From: Leucobacter soli | Lineage (GTDB): Bacteria; Actinomycetota; Actinomycetes; Actinomycetales; Microbacteriaceae | Assembly: GCF_910593785.1 (NCBI RefSeq) | Contig: NZ_CAJVAP010000010.1 | Location: forward strand, 1-64,000 | Direction: 5' to 3' | DNA length: 64,000 nt | In this document: positions 51,654 through 59,312 of the stretch, piece after piece | How positions within the stretch are numbered: position 1 is the first letter of the stretch | Layout: each line of letters starts with the position of its first letter | Position numbers and translations under genes: made by a program | The notes under the pieces: generated by a model | Databases searched by the model: none | Told to the model about the DNA's origin: nothing | The model's input: only the letters and a program-made list of their open reading frames with translations

Positions 51654-52011
51654 GGTCGCCCGTGTCACGGGTTCCGTGGCATCCACCGCGCCGCCGTCTT
51701 CATCGTGACGGTGAACGCTGACGATCGAAGGGGGCCGAGCTGAAGATTCGAGAACCGCGCAGCTCTCGAGGAACATCTGAAGCGATCCGGCCGGCTCGCG
51801 CACCCGTCCGATCCGTCTGCCGCGGCGAATAGGCGGGAGACGGGCCAGATGCTCGGCCAACTGAGCTACAGTTCCACCCGCTAATCTACCGTGCTTCGCA
51901 CCATGCTCCCTGCACGGGGCCGAACGGAGTCGGCGGTAGACTCGCCTCGCTGGGGCGCGAGGCCTCGGAAGGACCGGGAGCACAGGTCCGGAGCCGGAAG
52001 GGGGTGGCCGC
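51654..52011. other. non-coding stretch with a tRNA-like fragment
   Basis: About 360 bp without a convincing gene. CCCGTGTCACGGG (51659-51671) is a small palindrome just after the operon. A tRNA-like fragment occurs at 51845-51879. The last 100 bp serve as leader for the gene starting at 52012, with GGAAGGGGGTGG just before its ATG. Confidence 0.5.
51845..51879 (-). pseudogene. tRNA-like 5' fragment (acceptor strand and D-arm)
   Basis: On the minus strand the stretch ending in TGTAGCTCAGTTGGCCGAGC then ATCTGG reproduces the start of an elongator tRNA up to the top of the anticodon stem. The sequence then diverges and no anticodon arm or T-arm follows, so it is not a working gene. Confidence 0.4.
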
Positions 52012-52701
52012 ATGCCGCGCGAACACCAGCGCCCCGTGCTGCAGCCCACGGCGACGTTCGACTGGATCATCGGTTCCGATGAGCCCGGCGCCGCCCACCG
52101 TCTCGCGCAGGAGACCTCGTGGGCGCTCCTGGACCGCGTGCGGGGCACGGCGCGTGCCGTTCCGGGCGGCGCGGGCGCGGGAGACCCGGTTGCGGCCGAT
52201 GCAGGATCCGGCGCCGACCCCGAGATCGTCGACCGCGTCGTCCGCCTCGCCGCAGGCCCCGGCATCGACGACATCACAGAACTCTGGGCGAGCGCCGGCC
52301 CGCACTCGCTCGCCGGTCTGCTCTGGCGCATCTACCTGCTGCACCGCGTCGCGGAGAACGATCCGGAGGGCACGGCCGAACTGGTCCGCATCGGCCGGTC
52401 GACCGCGCCGACGATCCACCCCGTCGTCGCGGGCGTGGCCGAGCCCGTCAACCCGCAGTCGATCGCTGCGCTCTGCGACGCGATCCTTCGCGGCGTCTTC
52501 ACCGGCGACCTCTCGATCGCCCTCGAACGCGCGTCGAGCTACTGCCGCATCATGTCGCTCGGCGCCGCCGCGCTCGCCGACGACCGCGACGTCGTGGACG
52601 AGGCGCACGCGGCGCAGTTGACCACCTGAGCGCTGCGCTACGCCGGCTTCGCCGACGAACTGCACGCCGGGGCCCGCCGCTGGCGCGACGGCAGGGTCTG
52701 A
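52012..52701 (+). pseudogene. conserved actinobacterial hypothetical gene with in-frame TGA
   Basis: The frame reads 205 codons from MPREHQRPVLQPTATFDWII to AQLTT, then TGA (52627-52629), and continues in the same frame with ALRYAGFADELHAGARRWRD to a second TGA. The continuation looks like the genuine C-terminus of the family, in which I expect an Arg at the stop position, so CGA to TGA is likely. The final stop at 52699-52701 is the first three bases of the adjoining IS3-family element, so the 3' end may also be altered. The function is unknown. It is either a pseudogene or a protein shortened by 23 or more residues. Confidence 0.6.
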
Positions 52702-52763
52702 TGCCCGTTTAGGTGACAGTTTGACCTGCCCTACAGTTTGGTTACCCACCACTGTGGCGAGGA

Positions 52764-53624
52764 TCAAGCTGGAACGAGCGTCCTCTCGTAGGCTACCTCG
52801 ACCTCGATCGGGGTGCGATACCCGACCCCTGAATGTCGTCGCTTCCGGTTGTGGAACACCTCGATGTACTCGAACATTGCGTTCGCGAGCTCGACTCTCG
52901 TTGACCATCGCTGCCGGTCAAGCAGCTCGATCTGCATCGAGGACCAGAACGACTCCATCATCGCGTTATCAAGCCCATCACCGATCGATCCGAACGAAGG
53001 CATCAGCCCTGCCTCACGAATCTTGTTCGTGAATGCCCAAGAGGTGAATTGCACGCCATGGTCCGCGTGCACCACTCCACCAGGGGAAGGCTGTCGATTC
53101 TTCAACGCCATATCGAGCGCGTTCACGACAAGGTTCGAATCCTGCACCGTGTCGATCGACCATCCCACGATCTTTCTGCTGAACGTGTCCATCACGCAGC
53201 AACACAACACCTTGCCTTCCTTCGTGCGATGTTCAGTGATATCTGTAACCCATAGTTCGTTCGGTGACAGGCGATGGAACTTCCGATTCACGAGATCATC
53301 CGCCGTGACCACACCCCGCAGTTTCTTCACCTTCGCTGGCCCTGGCAGCCCGCGAATGCCCGCGAGACTCATGAGCACCGCGACGAGACGTTCACTCACC
53401 ACCACACCCATCCCCATCGTGAGTTCGGCGTGGATCCGCCTGGACCCGTAGGTCCTTCGTGACGCTTCATGCACCTCTCGAATCAAACCAGTCAACCACT
53501 GCCTGCGCATCTGCGTACGCGACAGCGGGCGGGCCCGATACCGGTAGTAGCCCGGCGAAGATACCCCGAGCACACGGCAGCACATCTTCACTGAGAACCC
53601 GGCGTCGACCAGGGCGTCGATCAC
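52764..53624 (-). CDS. IS3-family transposase orfB
   Basis: A 286-residue DDE transposase: LWVTDITEHRTKEGKVLCCC, VHADHGVQFTSWAF and GDGLDNAMMESFWSSMQIEL carry the three acidic residues. It ends FHNRKRRHSGVGYRTPIEVE. A GTG at 53624 overlaps the orfA stop. Confidence 0.93.
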   Translation of the reverse strand: MIDALVDAGFSVKMCCRVLGVSSPGYYRYRARPLSRTQMRRQWLTGLIREVHEASRRTYGSRRIHAELTMGMGVVVSERLVAVLMSLAGIRGLPGPAKVKKLRGVVTADDLVNRKFHRLSPNELWVTDITEHRTKEGKVLCCCVMDTFSRKIVGWSIDTVQDSNLVVNALDMALKNRQPSPGGVVHADHGVQFTSWAFTNKIREAGLMPSFGSIGDGLDNAMMESFWSSMQIELLDRQRWSTRVELANAMFEYIEVFHNRKRRHSGVGYRTPIEVEVAYERTLVPA

Positions 53625-53917
53625 CGGGTGGATCCTTTTGGGTGCGGGGCATCCTCCCCGAGGAGCTTTGCGGCCCGTTTCACGATCTCGAGTTCTTGTT
53701 CGAGCTCGTGGATGCGTTTCCTCGCGCGAGTGAGCTCCACACTCTCCGAGGTACTGATGCCGGGGACCTCACCGCGGTCGATGCGGTCTTGCCGCACCCA
53801 CCGGTGAAGACCCCCAGCGCTGATGCCGAGGTCTTCAGCAACATGTTTTACCGGCTTGCCAGAACGAACGAGCGCGACTGCACGCTGCCGGAACTCTCCG
53901 GGATACTGCTTGGGCAT
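53621..53917 (-). CDS. IS3-family transposase orfA
   Basis: A 98-residue protein with a helix-turn-helix (VAEDLGISAGGLHRWVRQDR) and a leucine-zipper-like helix (TRARKRIHELEQELEIVKRA). Near its end CCAAAAGG could support the -1 frameshift that makes the OrfAB fusion. Confidence 0.92.
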   Translation of the reverse strand: MPKQYPGEFRQRAVALVRSGKPVKHVAEDLGISAGGLHRWVRQDRIDRGEVPGISTSESVELTRARKRIHELEQELEIVKRAAKLLGEDAPHPKGSTR

Positions 53918-54042
53918 AAGAACGAGCCTTTCAGAAGCGAAACGAACTCGATACTCACCGATGGAAAAGGTAACCAAACCGTAGGGCAGGTCAGAATGTC
54001 ACCTAAACGTGCATCAGACCCCGTGGACCGGGAGACCTGGAT

Positions 54043-55392
54043 GGGAGTGTCAGGAAAACGGTGGATCTGGGACTGGCCTGACCGAAAGGAAGGGCAATGA
54101 GTCAGGCTATCGAGGTGATCGATCCTGTGGCGGGAGAGATCATCGATCAGCAACAGATCGCCGAGCAGCTGCTTGCGCAGGCGAAGGAACAGGGCGTCAG
54201 CCTCGTCGGGCCGGGAGGCCTGCTCGGCGGGTTGACGAAGACGGTGCTCGAGACTGCGCTCGAGGCGGAAATGACCGAGCACCTCGGCTACGAGAAGCAC
54301 ACGGTCAGCGAGAGCGAGAACGCCCGTAACGGGACCCGGTCCAAGACGGTGCTGACCGAGATCGGCGCCGTCGAGATCGACGTCCCCAGGGACCGTGACG
54401 GGTCGTTCCAGCCCAAGATCGTCCGCAAGCGTCAGCGCCGCCTGGACGGGATCGACGAGATCGTGCTCTCGCTCACCGCCCGGGGGCTGACCACGGGTGA
54501 GGTCGCCGCGCACTTCGACGACGTCTATGGTGCCAGTGTCAGCAAGGACACGATCTCGAAGATCACCGACAAGGTCATCGAGGAGATGACCGAGTGGCAG
54601 AACCGTCCGCTGGATCGGGTGTACCCCGTCGTGTTCATCGACGCGATCGTGGTGAAGGTTCGGGACGGGCAGGTGCGGAACAAGCCGTTCTACGTCGCCA
54701 TCGGCGTCACCACGACCGGGGAACGCGACATCCTCGGGATCTGGGCCGGCGACGGCGGTGAGGGCGCGAAGTTCTGGCTCGGCGTGCTCACAGAGATCAA
54801 GAACCGCGGTGTCGAGGATGTCTGCATCGTGGTCTGTGACGGACTCAAGGGGCTGCCCGAGTCGATCAACACGACGTGGGAGTTCGCGACGGTGCAGACG
54901 TGCATCATCCACCTGATCCGCAACACCTTCAAGTTCGCGTCGCGGAAGTACTGGGACCAGATCGCCCGCGACCTGCGGCCCGTCTACACAGCTCCGACCG
55001 AGGCCGCCGCGAGGGCGAGGTTCGAGGAGTTCGCGGAGAAGTGGTGCACGATGTATCCGGCGATCCGGCAGCTGTGGGAGAACGCGTGGAGCGAGTTCAT
55101 CCCGTTCCTGGACTACGACGTCGAGATCCGCCGCATCATCTGCTCGACGAACGCGATCGAGTCCCTCAACGCCCGCTATCGTCGCGCGGTGCGGGCCCGC
55201 GGCCACTTCCCTAACGACGCGGCCGCGCTGAAGTGCCTCTACCTCGTGACGCGGTCGCTTGACCCGACCGGCCGGGGTCGGGCACGCTGGGTGACCAGGT
55301 GGAAGCCCGCACTCAACGCCTTCGCGATCACCTTCGAAGGCCGAATCAACTGAAATGCGCCAGGCCAGATCCACCGTTAATCTGACAGACCC
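54043..55392 (+). mobile_element. IS256-family insertion sequence (about 1350 bp)
   Basis: Inverted repeats GGGAGTGTCAGGAAAACGGT and GGGTCTGTCAGATTAACGGT, both continuing GGATCTGG, begin at 54043 and end at 55392. One transposase gene fills the element. No 8-9 bp duplication is evident. Only 26 bp (54017-54042) separate it from the IS3-family element. Confidence 0.88.
54097..55353 (+). CDS. IS256-family (Mutator-type) transposase
   Basis: A 418-residue transposase. The N-terminal LETALEAEMTEHLGYEKH, the RNGTRSKTVLTEIGAVEIDVP region, VVFIDAIVVKVRDGQVRNKP (first Asp), CIVVCDGLKGLPESI (second Asp) and TNAIESLNARYRRAVRARGHFPN (Glu) are the family signatures. Length is normal and the gene is intact, preceded by GAAAGGAAGG. 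Confidence 0.95.
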   Translation: MSQAIEVIDPVAGEIIDQQQIAEQLLAQAKEQGVSLVGPGGLLGGLTKTVLETALEAEMTEHLGYEKHTVSESENARNGTRSKTVLTEIGAVEIDVPRDRDGSFQPKIVRKRQRRLDGIDEIVLSLTARGLTTGEVAAHFDDVYGASVSKDTISKITDKVIEEMTEWQNRPLDRVYPVVFIDAIVVKVRDGQVRNKPFYVAIGVTTTGERDILGIWAGDGGEGAKFWLGVLTEIKNRGVEDVCIVVCDGLKGLPESINTTWEFATVQTCIIHLIRNTFKFASRKYWDQIARDLRPVYTAPTEAAARARFEEFAEKWCTMYPAIRQLWENAWSEFIPFLDYDVEIRRIICSTNAIESLNARYRRAVRARGHFPNDAAALKCLYLVTRSLDPTGRGRARWVTRWKPALNAFAITFEGRIN

Positions 55393-55486
55393 CCGACACC
55401 GCTGCACCCTTCGAGACCATCCTCGACGACACCACCAAGCAGCAGGCCGTCGCCTGGGCCGAAAAGCACACCGCCGACAACGAAAA

Positions 55487-55541
55487 GAGCGATGTTGTAA
55501 CCCAGGACCTGTTTCCTCAGGCGTGGGTTACAACATCGCTC
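55487..55541. repeat. hairpin with perfect 18-bp arms
   Basis: GAGCGATGTTGTAACCCA (55487-55504) is exactly complementary to 55524-55541, with a 19-base loop that itself can pair CCTG with CAGG. It lies 5 bp from the tRNA-Leu fragment. Confidence 0.85.
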
Positions 55542-55546
55542 ATTGC

Positions 55547-55568
55547 GTGCGCGAGGGGGGACTTGAAC
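55547..55568 (-). pseudogene. tRNA-Leu 3' end fragment
   Basis: The minus strand reads GTTCAAGTCCCCCCTCGCGC then AC, matching the T-loop, T-stem 3' strand and acceptor 3' strand of a tRNA-Leu whose 5' acceptor would be GCGCGAG. The 5' side diverges at the T-stem. Such 20-odd-bp tRNA ends are typical integration cores. Confidence 0.55.
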
Positions 55569-55645
55569 TGACCTCGACCCCCGAGCACCGCGAAACCACG
55601 GGGCGCGTTCTGCCGCATAAGATCAACGATCTAGAGCATCTAGCC

Positions 55646-55654
55646 TGTGGATAA
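55646..55654 (-). promoter_or_regulatory. perfect DnaA box (minus strand)
   Basis: TGTGGATAA is the complement of TTATCCACA. It is single and far from the other box at 9073; it may be part of a lost replicon or chance. Confidence 0.3.
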
Positions 55655-55913
55655 CTCCACCGCGATACCCCGACCTACACAACCCTTAGCACTTTCCTTA
55701 GCATTTTTCCGCGCCGGCAGCCCCTCCCCATAAGGGACTTCGAGGCGTGGGCACTCCACGGCTCCGGCAATGTTTTCCGGTAATGCGCACGAATCGCGTC
55801 GCCAGATTCGGCATCGGCATCGGCGCGCAGACAGTAGGCGGTTCACTCCTGAGACCCCCGGTAATACCCCGTTACCGCACAGCGACTTGCCCCTTACGGC
55901 GCAGTCAGGAAGG

Positions 55914-55939
55914 CGGAGCCGATCTGCCCGTCGGCTCCG
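55914..55939 (-). terminator. hairpin downstream of the crtR-like gene
   Basis: CGGAGCCGA (55914-55922) pairs with TCGGCTCCG (55931-55939) across 8 bases, about 95 bp past the stop of the minus-strand MarR gene. There is no T-run. Confidence 0.4.
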
Positions 55940-56033
55940 ATCACTGCAAGAGTCCGACCTGCGGTACGTCAACGGAGGCTCTCACTCGAAGGGGAGATTC
56001 ACGAACGAGGGTGCTGTGGATGATTTCAAGGGA

Positions 56034-56639
56034 CTAACTGGGCGGGTCTGCAGGTGCATCGAATGATTCCCGGCTCCAGGCTTCGGTGCGAACGCCGATC
56101 TGCTCAGTCATATCTTCGAGGAAACGGGTCACTATCGCTCGCTCGTAGCGAGTAAGACGAGCTGCTGCGTGAAACCGTTTGGCCTGGAGCCTCCCGACCG
56201 TCTGCATGGCCGCTTCGCGGGTTTCGTCCGTGATGGTGATAGCGAGTGCGCGGCGGTCGCTGGGGTGCGGAGCTCGCACGATGTGACCACCAGCCTCGAG
56301 CCGGTCGAGGAGCTTGGTAGTCGAGGCGGTGGAGATCCCGAGGTGCGTCGCGATCGCGCTTGGGGTGATCAGTGCGTGTGTGTGCTGGGCCACGATGAGG
56401 AAATGCAGCGCCCGCATGTCAGATCGGCCGAGCTTCATGTACCGCTGCGACGCTTCGGATAGCTGCTGCTCGGCGTCCCGAAGGTGCCCGAGCGCGGTCA
56501 TAAGTTCCGTGATTCCGCGGATGTCCTCCGGCGACATCTCGGAACGGTCGATGAGGAGTGAATCGGGGTCGTTCTTCTCGACGTCGTAGAGGCTCGACGA
56601 TACCGAGGCTGCCTCCCCATCATGCTTCGACATGGTCAT
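56034..56639 (-). CDS. crtR: CrtR-like MarR-family regulator of the carotenoid operon
   Basis: A 201-residue MarR protein with an N-terminal extension and a winged helix (SAIATHLGISTASTTKLLDR; wing HPSDRRALAITITDET). It is divergent from idi and the carotenoid operon across about 80 bp, the same arrangement as CrtR in Corynebacterium glutamicum, where geranylgeranyl diphosphate relieves repression. It is a close paralogue of the MarR gene at 36463-37044. ATG at 56639 is used; ATG at 56633 is possible. Confidence 0.85.
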   Translation of the reverse strand: MTMSKHDGEAASVSSSLYDVEKNDPDSLLIDRSEMSPEDIRGITELMTALGHLRDAEQQLSEASQRYMKLGRSDMRALHFLIVAQHTHALITPSAIATHLGISTASTTKLLDRLEAGGHIVRAPHPSDRRALAITITDETREAAMQTVGRLQAKRFHAAARLTRYERAIVTRFLEDMTEQIGVRTEAWSRESFDAPADPPS

Positions 56640-56719
56640 ATGGTACCGGATCCGATGTTTTCTACCCTTCTTGTTATTAGCTAGGCTAGCATTTAATGAA
56701 ACTAGCGAATCGGGTGGGC
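56640..56719. promoter_or_regulatory. divergent crtR/idi control region with palindrome
   Basis: The A+T-rich 56665-56700 contains GCTAG-G-CTAGC (56680-56690), a likely MarR-type operator, overlapping possible -10 hexamers such as TAGCAT (56687-56692). Its position would let one repressor control both directions. Confidence 0.45.
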
Positions 56720-57328
56720 ATGAACAAGGTGGATCGAGCGGCTCTCGGTGGCGAGCCGATCGGGCAGCGGGTGGTTCTGCTCAATGAGCATGCTGTGCCG
56801 ATCGGGTCGGCGGACAAGCTGATGGTGCATAACACGTCGACCGCCCTGCACCTTGCCTTCTCCTGCTACCTCTTCGACCAGTCGGGCAGGGTGCTGGTGA
56901 CCCGGCGCGCGCTTTCGAAGGTGACGTGGCCGGGGGTGTGGACGAACAGCTTCTGCGGGCATCCCGAGCCCGGTGAGGCGCTGGAGGCGGCTGTCGAACG
57001 TCGGGCTCGCCAGGAGCTAGGCGTCGAGGTTCGGGGGGTTCGAGTTGTCGATCCTGGCTTCCGGTATCGCGCCGTCGACGCCGGGGGGATCGTGGAGAAC
57101 GAGGTCTGCCCGGTGTACACCGCGACGATCTCGGGCACCCTGTCCCCGCACCCCGAAGAGGTGATGGAGTGGGCGTGGGTCGACCGATCATCGCTCGCTC
57201 GCGCCGTGATGTCGACACCGTTCGTGTTCAGTCCCTGGATGGTGCTGCAGATGCGTCGGTTGCAGTGGGCATCCGAGCCCGATCCGACGGGTCCGGAATC
57301 GGTCTTCCCCGGGGCGGTGCGCACATGA
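56720..57328 (+). CDS. idi: isopentenyl-diphosphate delta-isomerase (type 1)
   Basis: A 202-residue Nudix-fold isomerase that interconverts IPP and DMAPP. Catalytic Cys79 is in NSFCGHPEPGE, the acidic residues in GGIVENEVCPVY and SPHPEEVMEWAWV. The ATG at 56720 is preceded by GGGTGGGC; an upstream in-frame ATG at 56696 lies inside the putative promoter and is less likely. It supplies precursor to the prenyl transferase whose gene it overlaps by 4 bp. Confidence 0.92.
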   Translation: MNKVDRAALGGEPIGQRVVLLNEHAVPIGSADKLMVHNTSTALHLAFSCYLFDQSGRVLVTRRALSKVTWPGVWTNSFCGHPEPGEALEAAVERRARQELGVEVRGVRVVDPGFRYRAVDAGGIVENEVCPVYTATISGTLSPHPEEVMEWAWVDRSSLARAVMSTPFVFSPWMVLQMRRLQWASEPDPTGPESVFPGAVRT

Positions 57329-58407
57329 CCACGACCGTATGGACCCGAGACGATCTGCGCCTCGAGGTGGAGCAGGAACTTCGGGAGCTCCTCGCACGGT
57401 CGGAGTCGGCGGCCGAATCCTACGGACCCGAGTTCGCGCGGCTCTGGGCTCTGGCGTCGAACCATGTCGGACGGGGCAAGCTGGTGCGCCCGCTGCTTCT
57501 CCTGGAAACCTATGATGCACTCCGAGCCGCATCGGCACCCAGCCCGATTCGCTCGGAGACCGTGCGTATTGCCGCCGCTATAGAGGTGCTGCACTACTCG
57601 TTTCTGTTGCACGACGACGTCATCGATGGGGATCTCTTCCGGCGAGGTCGGCTGAATCTCATCGGCGAGCTGGGAGAGGCATCGCCGTGTGTGTCCCGCC
57701 CCGGAGATGGGCGGCATTGGGCGCAGACGGGGGGCATCCTGGCCGGGGATCTGATGCTCTCCTGCGCGCACCAGCTGTTCGCACGCGCCGATCTCCCGGT
57801 CGAGCAGCGGATCCGCTTGCTCGATCTTCTCGAGCACACCGTGTTCGAGACGACGGCCGGAGAATTCGTCGACGTCGGTCTGAGCGATGGCCTCATCGGA
57901 CCCGACCTCGCAACGGTATTGGCGATGACGGGCCGAAAGACCGCCACCTACAGCTTCGAACTCCCTCTTCGGGCCGCCGCCATTCTTGCCGGCGCGTCCC
58001 TCGAGCTCGAGCAGCGACTGCGGGAAGCGGGATGGTACCTCGGTCTCGCGTATCAGCTGCAGGATGATCTGCTCTCCACCTTCGGCGACGCCGAGGTACA
58101 TGGCAAGGACGCGTTCTCCGATCTCCGGGAGGGGAAACAGACCGCGATCGTCTGCTTCGCCCGGTTGTGCGGCGAATGGTCCGGAATCGAAACCGAGCTC
58201 AGCGAAGCCGCCTACTCGATCGCGGCCGCCCAGAGCGTGCGTCGCCGCCTCCGGGCGTGCGGGGCCGAGGCCTTCGTTCAGAACCTCGTCAGCGATCAGA
58301 TGACGGCATTCCGGAACCTCCTCGCCAACGAGTCCGAGATCATCCCCGATGGGGTGCAGCGGGTTCTGCTCGCGTTGCAGGCGCGTCTGGACGGGAGGGC
58401 GTCATGA
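57325..58407 (+). CDS. crtE: geranylgeranyl diphosphate synthase CrtE
   Basis: A 360-residue trans-prenyltransferase. The first Asp-rich motif is D97DVID101 (LLHDDVIDGD) and the second begins D247D248 (QLQDDLLSTFGD). GRGKLVRPLLLL binds IPP. It makes the C20 precursor of phytoene and of the C50 end groups. ATGA overlaps join it to idi and crtB. Confidence 0.94.
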   Translation: MTTTVWTRDDLRLEVEQELRELLARSESAAESYGPEFARLWALASNHVGRGKLVRPLLLLETYDALRAASAPSPIRSETVRIAAAIEVLHYSFLLHDDVIDGDLFRRGRLNLIGELGEASPCVSRPGDGRHWAQTGGILAGDLMLSCAHQLFARADLPVEQRIRLLDLLEHTVFETTAGEFVDVGLSDGLIGPDLATVLAMTGRKTATYSFELPLRAAAILAGASLELEQRLREAGWYLGLAYQLQDDLLSTFGDAEVHGKDAFSDLREGKQTAIVCFARLCGEWSGIETELSEAAYSIAAAQSVRRRLRACGAEAFVQNLVSDQMTAFRNLLANESEIIPDGVQRVLLALQARLDGRAS

Positions 58408-59312
58408 CCCGCGACGAACTCTTTCCCCCTCGGGGGTCTTCGCTCGCGCAGTTCACGAGGGCGGCCGAGGCCGTGTCGCAGGATGTCATCGGGGCCTACT
58501 CGACGTCTTTCGGCATGGCGACGCGTCTGCTGGGTCGGCGCCACCGGCGTCATGTGCGCAACATCTACGCCCTGGTCCGCGTTGCCGATGAGATCGTCGA
58601 CGGGGTCGCCGATCAGGCGGGTCTGAGCCTCGAGGAGCAGCGTGACGCCCTGGATCGGTACGCCGCAGAAACCCGACACGCCCTGCGCACCGGATACAGC
58701 ACCGATCTGGTGGTGCACGCCTTCGCGCTCACCGCTCGGGAGTGCGGCATCGACGAGGCGCTGATCGAGCCGTTCTTCGACTCGATGCGCAGCGACCTGG
58801 TCGACGGCGACCGCCGGATCGCGTTCGACGAGGCCGCGCACGCCGCCTACGTGTATGGATCCGCAGAGGTCGTGGGGCTGATGTGCCTGCGCGTCTTCCT
58901 CCGGGATCGCGGGGCAGCGGATGCCGTGCGCCTGCGCGCGGAGCACGGCGCACGTCAGCTGGGCGCGGCGTTCCAGAACGTCAACTTCCTGCGGGATCTC
59001 GGCGACGACACCGCCCGGCTGGGACGCAGCTATCTCGGCGAGGGAAGTGCGCTGACGCAACGAGAGCTGGAATCCTGGGTCACCGAGATCCGCAGCCAGC
59101 TCGCCGACGCCGAGGAGGCGATCCCGTTGCTGCCGCTCGATGCTCGGGCGGCGGTGCGCAGCGCTCACGCCCTCTTCGCGAACCTCACCGATCGCATTGC
59201 GCGCACCCCTGCAACGGAGCTCACCGCACGACGCATCCGCGTGCCGAACCCGGTGAAGCTCATCCTGGTAGCCTCGGCGATCCTCGCCACGATCCGGGAT
59301 AGACGGCGATGA
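58404..59312 (+). CDS. crtB: phytoene synthase CrtB
   Basis: A 302-residue squalene/phytoene synthase. The two metal-diphosphate motifs are D62EIVD66 (RVADEIVDG) and D198 to D202 (NFLRDLGDD). YSTSFGMATRLLGRR near the N-terminus is typical. It condenses two GGPP molecules to phytoene. It overlaps crtE and crtI by 4 bp. Confidence 0.95.
   Translation: MTRDELFPPRGSSLAQFTRAAEAVSQDVIGAYSTSFGMATRLLGRRHRRHVRNIYALVRVADEIVDGVADQAGLSLEEQRDALDRYAAETRHALRTGYSTDLVVHAFALTARECGIDEALIEPFFDSMRSDLVDGDRRIAFDEAAHAAYVYGSAEVVGLMCLRVFLRDRGAADAVRLRAEHGARQLGAAFQNVNFLRDLGDDTARLGRSYLGEGSALTQRELESWVTEIRSQLADAEEAIPLLPLDARAAVRSAHALFANLTDRIARTPATELTARRIRVPNPVKLILVASAILATIRDRRR

Larger units (their letters stand above)
52699..54016 (-). 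mobile_element. second IS3-family insertion sequence (1318 bp)
   Basis: Inverted repeats start TGATGCCCGTTTAGGTGACA at 52699 and TGATGCACGTTTAGGTGACA on the other strand at 54016, and continue with TGACCTGCCCTAC. It contains overlapping orfA and orfB and looks complete. No direct target duplication is seen (GTC on the left, GAC on the right). Its repeats differ from those of the element at 40.7 kb. Confidence 0.88.
55393..56033. other. gene-poor stretch between IS256 and the crtR-like gene
   Basis: About 640 bp. From 55393 to 55493 one frame reads TAAPFETILDDTTKQQAVAW then AEKHTADNEK, probably the C-terminal piece of a lost protein. An 18-bp-arm hairpin, a tRNA-Leu 3' fragment, a DnaA box and a smaller hairpin follow. 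The minus-strand frame 55640-55972 is Cys/Arg-rich and unconvincing. Confidence 0.5.

Noticed and set aside
43718-51879. the tRNA-Lys 3' fragment and the tRNA 5' fragment as two halves of one gene
   Set aside because: The acceptor strands do not pair (GGAACTG against TGGGGGC), and the pieces are in opposite orientation.
52696-54019. 3-bp target duplication of the second IS3-family element
   Set aside because: The flanks are GTC and GAC, complementary rather than identical, so no direct duplication can be claimed.
54035-55400. 8-bp target duplication of the IS256 element
   Set aside because: The flanking 8-mers (ACCTGGAT and CCGACACC) do not match; the insertion has probably been rearranged.
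55640-55972. 110-aa minus-strand frame
   Set aside because: Cys/Arg-rich, contains a hairpin and a DnaA-box sequence, and matches no family I recognise; treated as non-coding.
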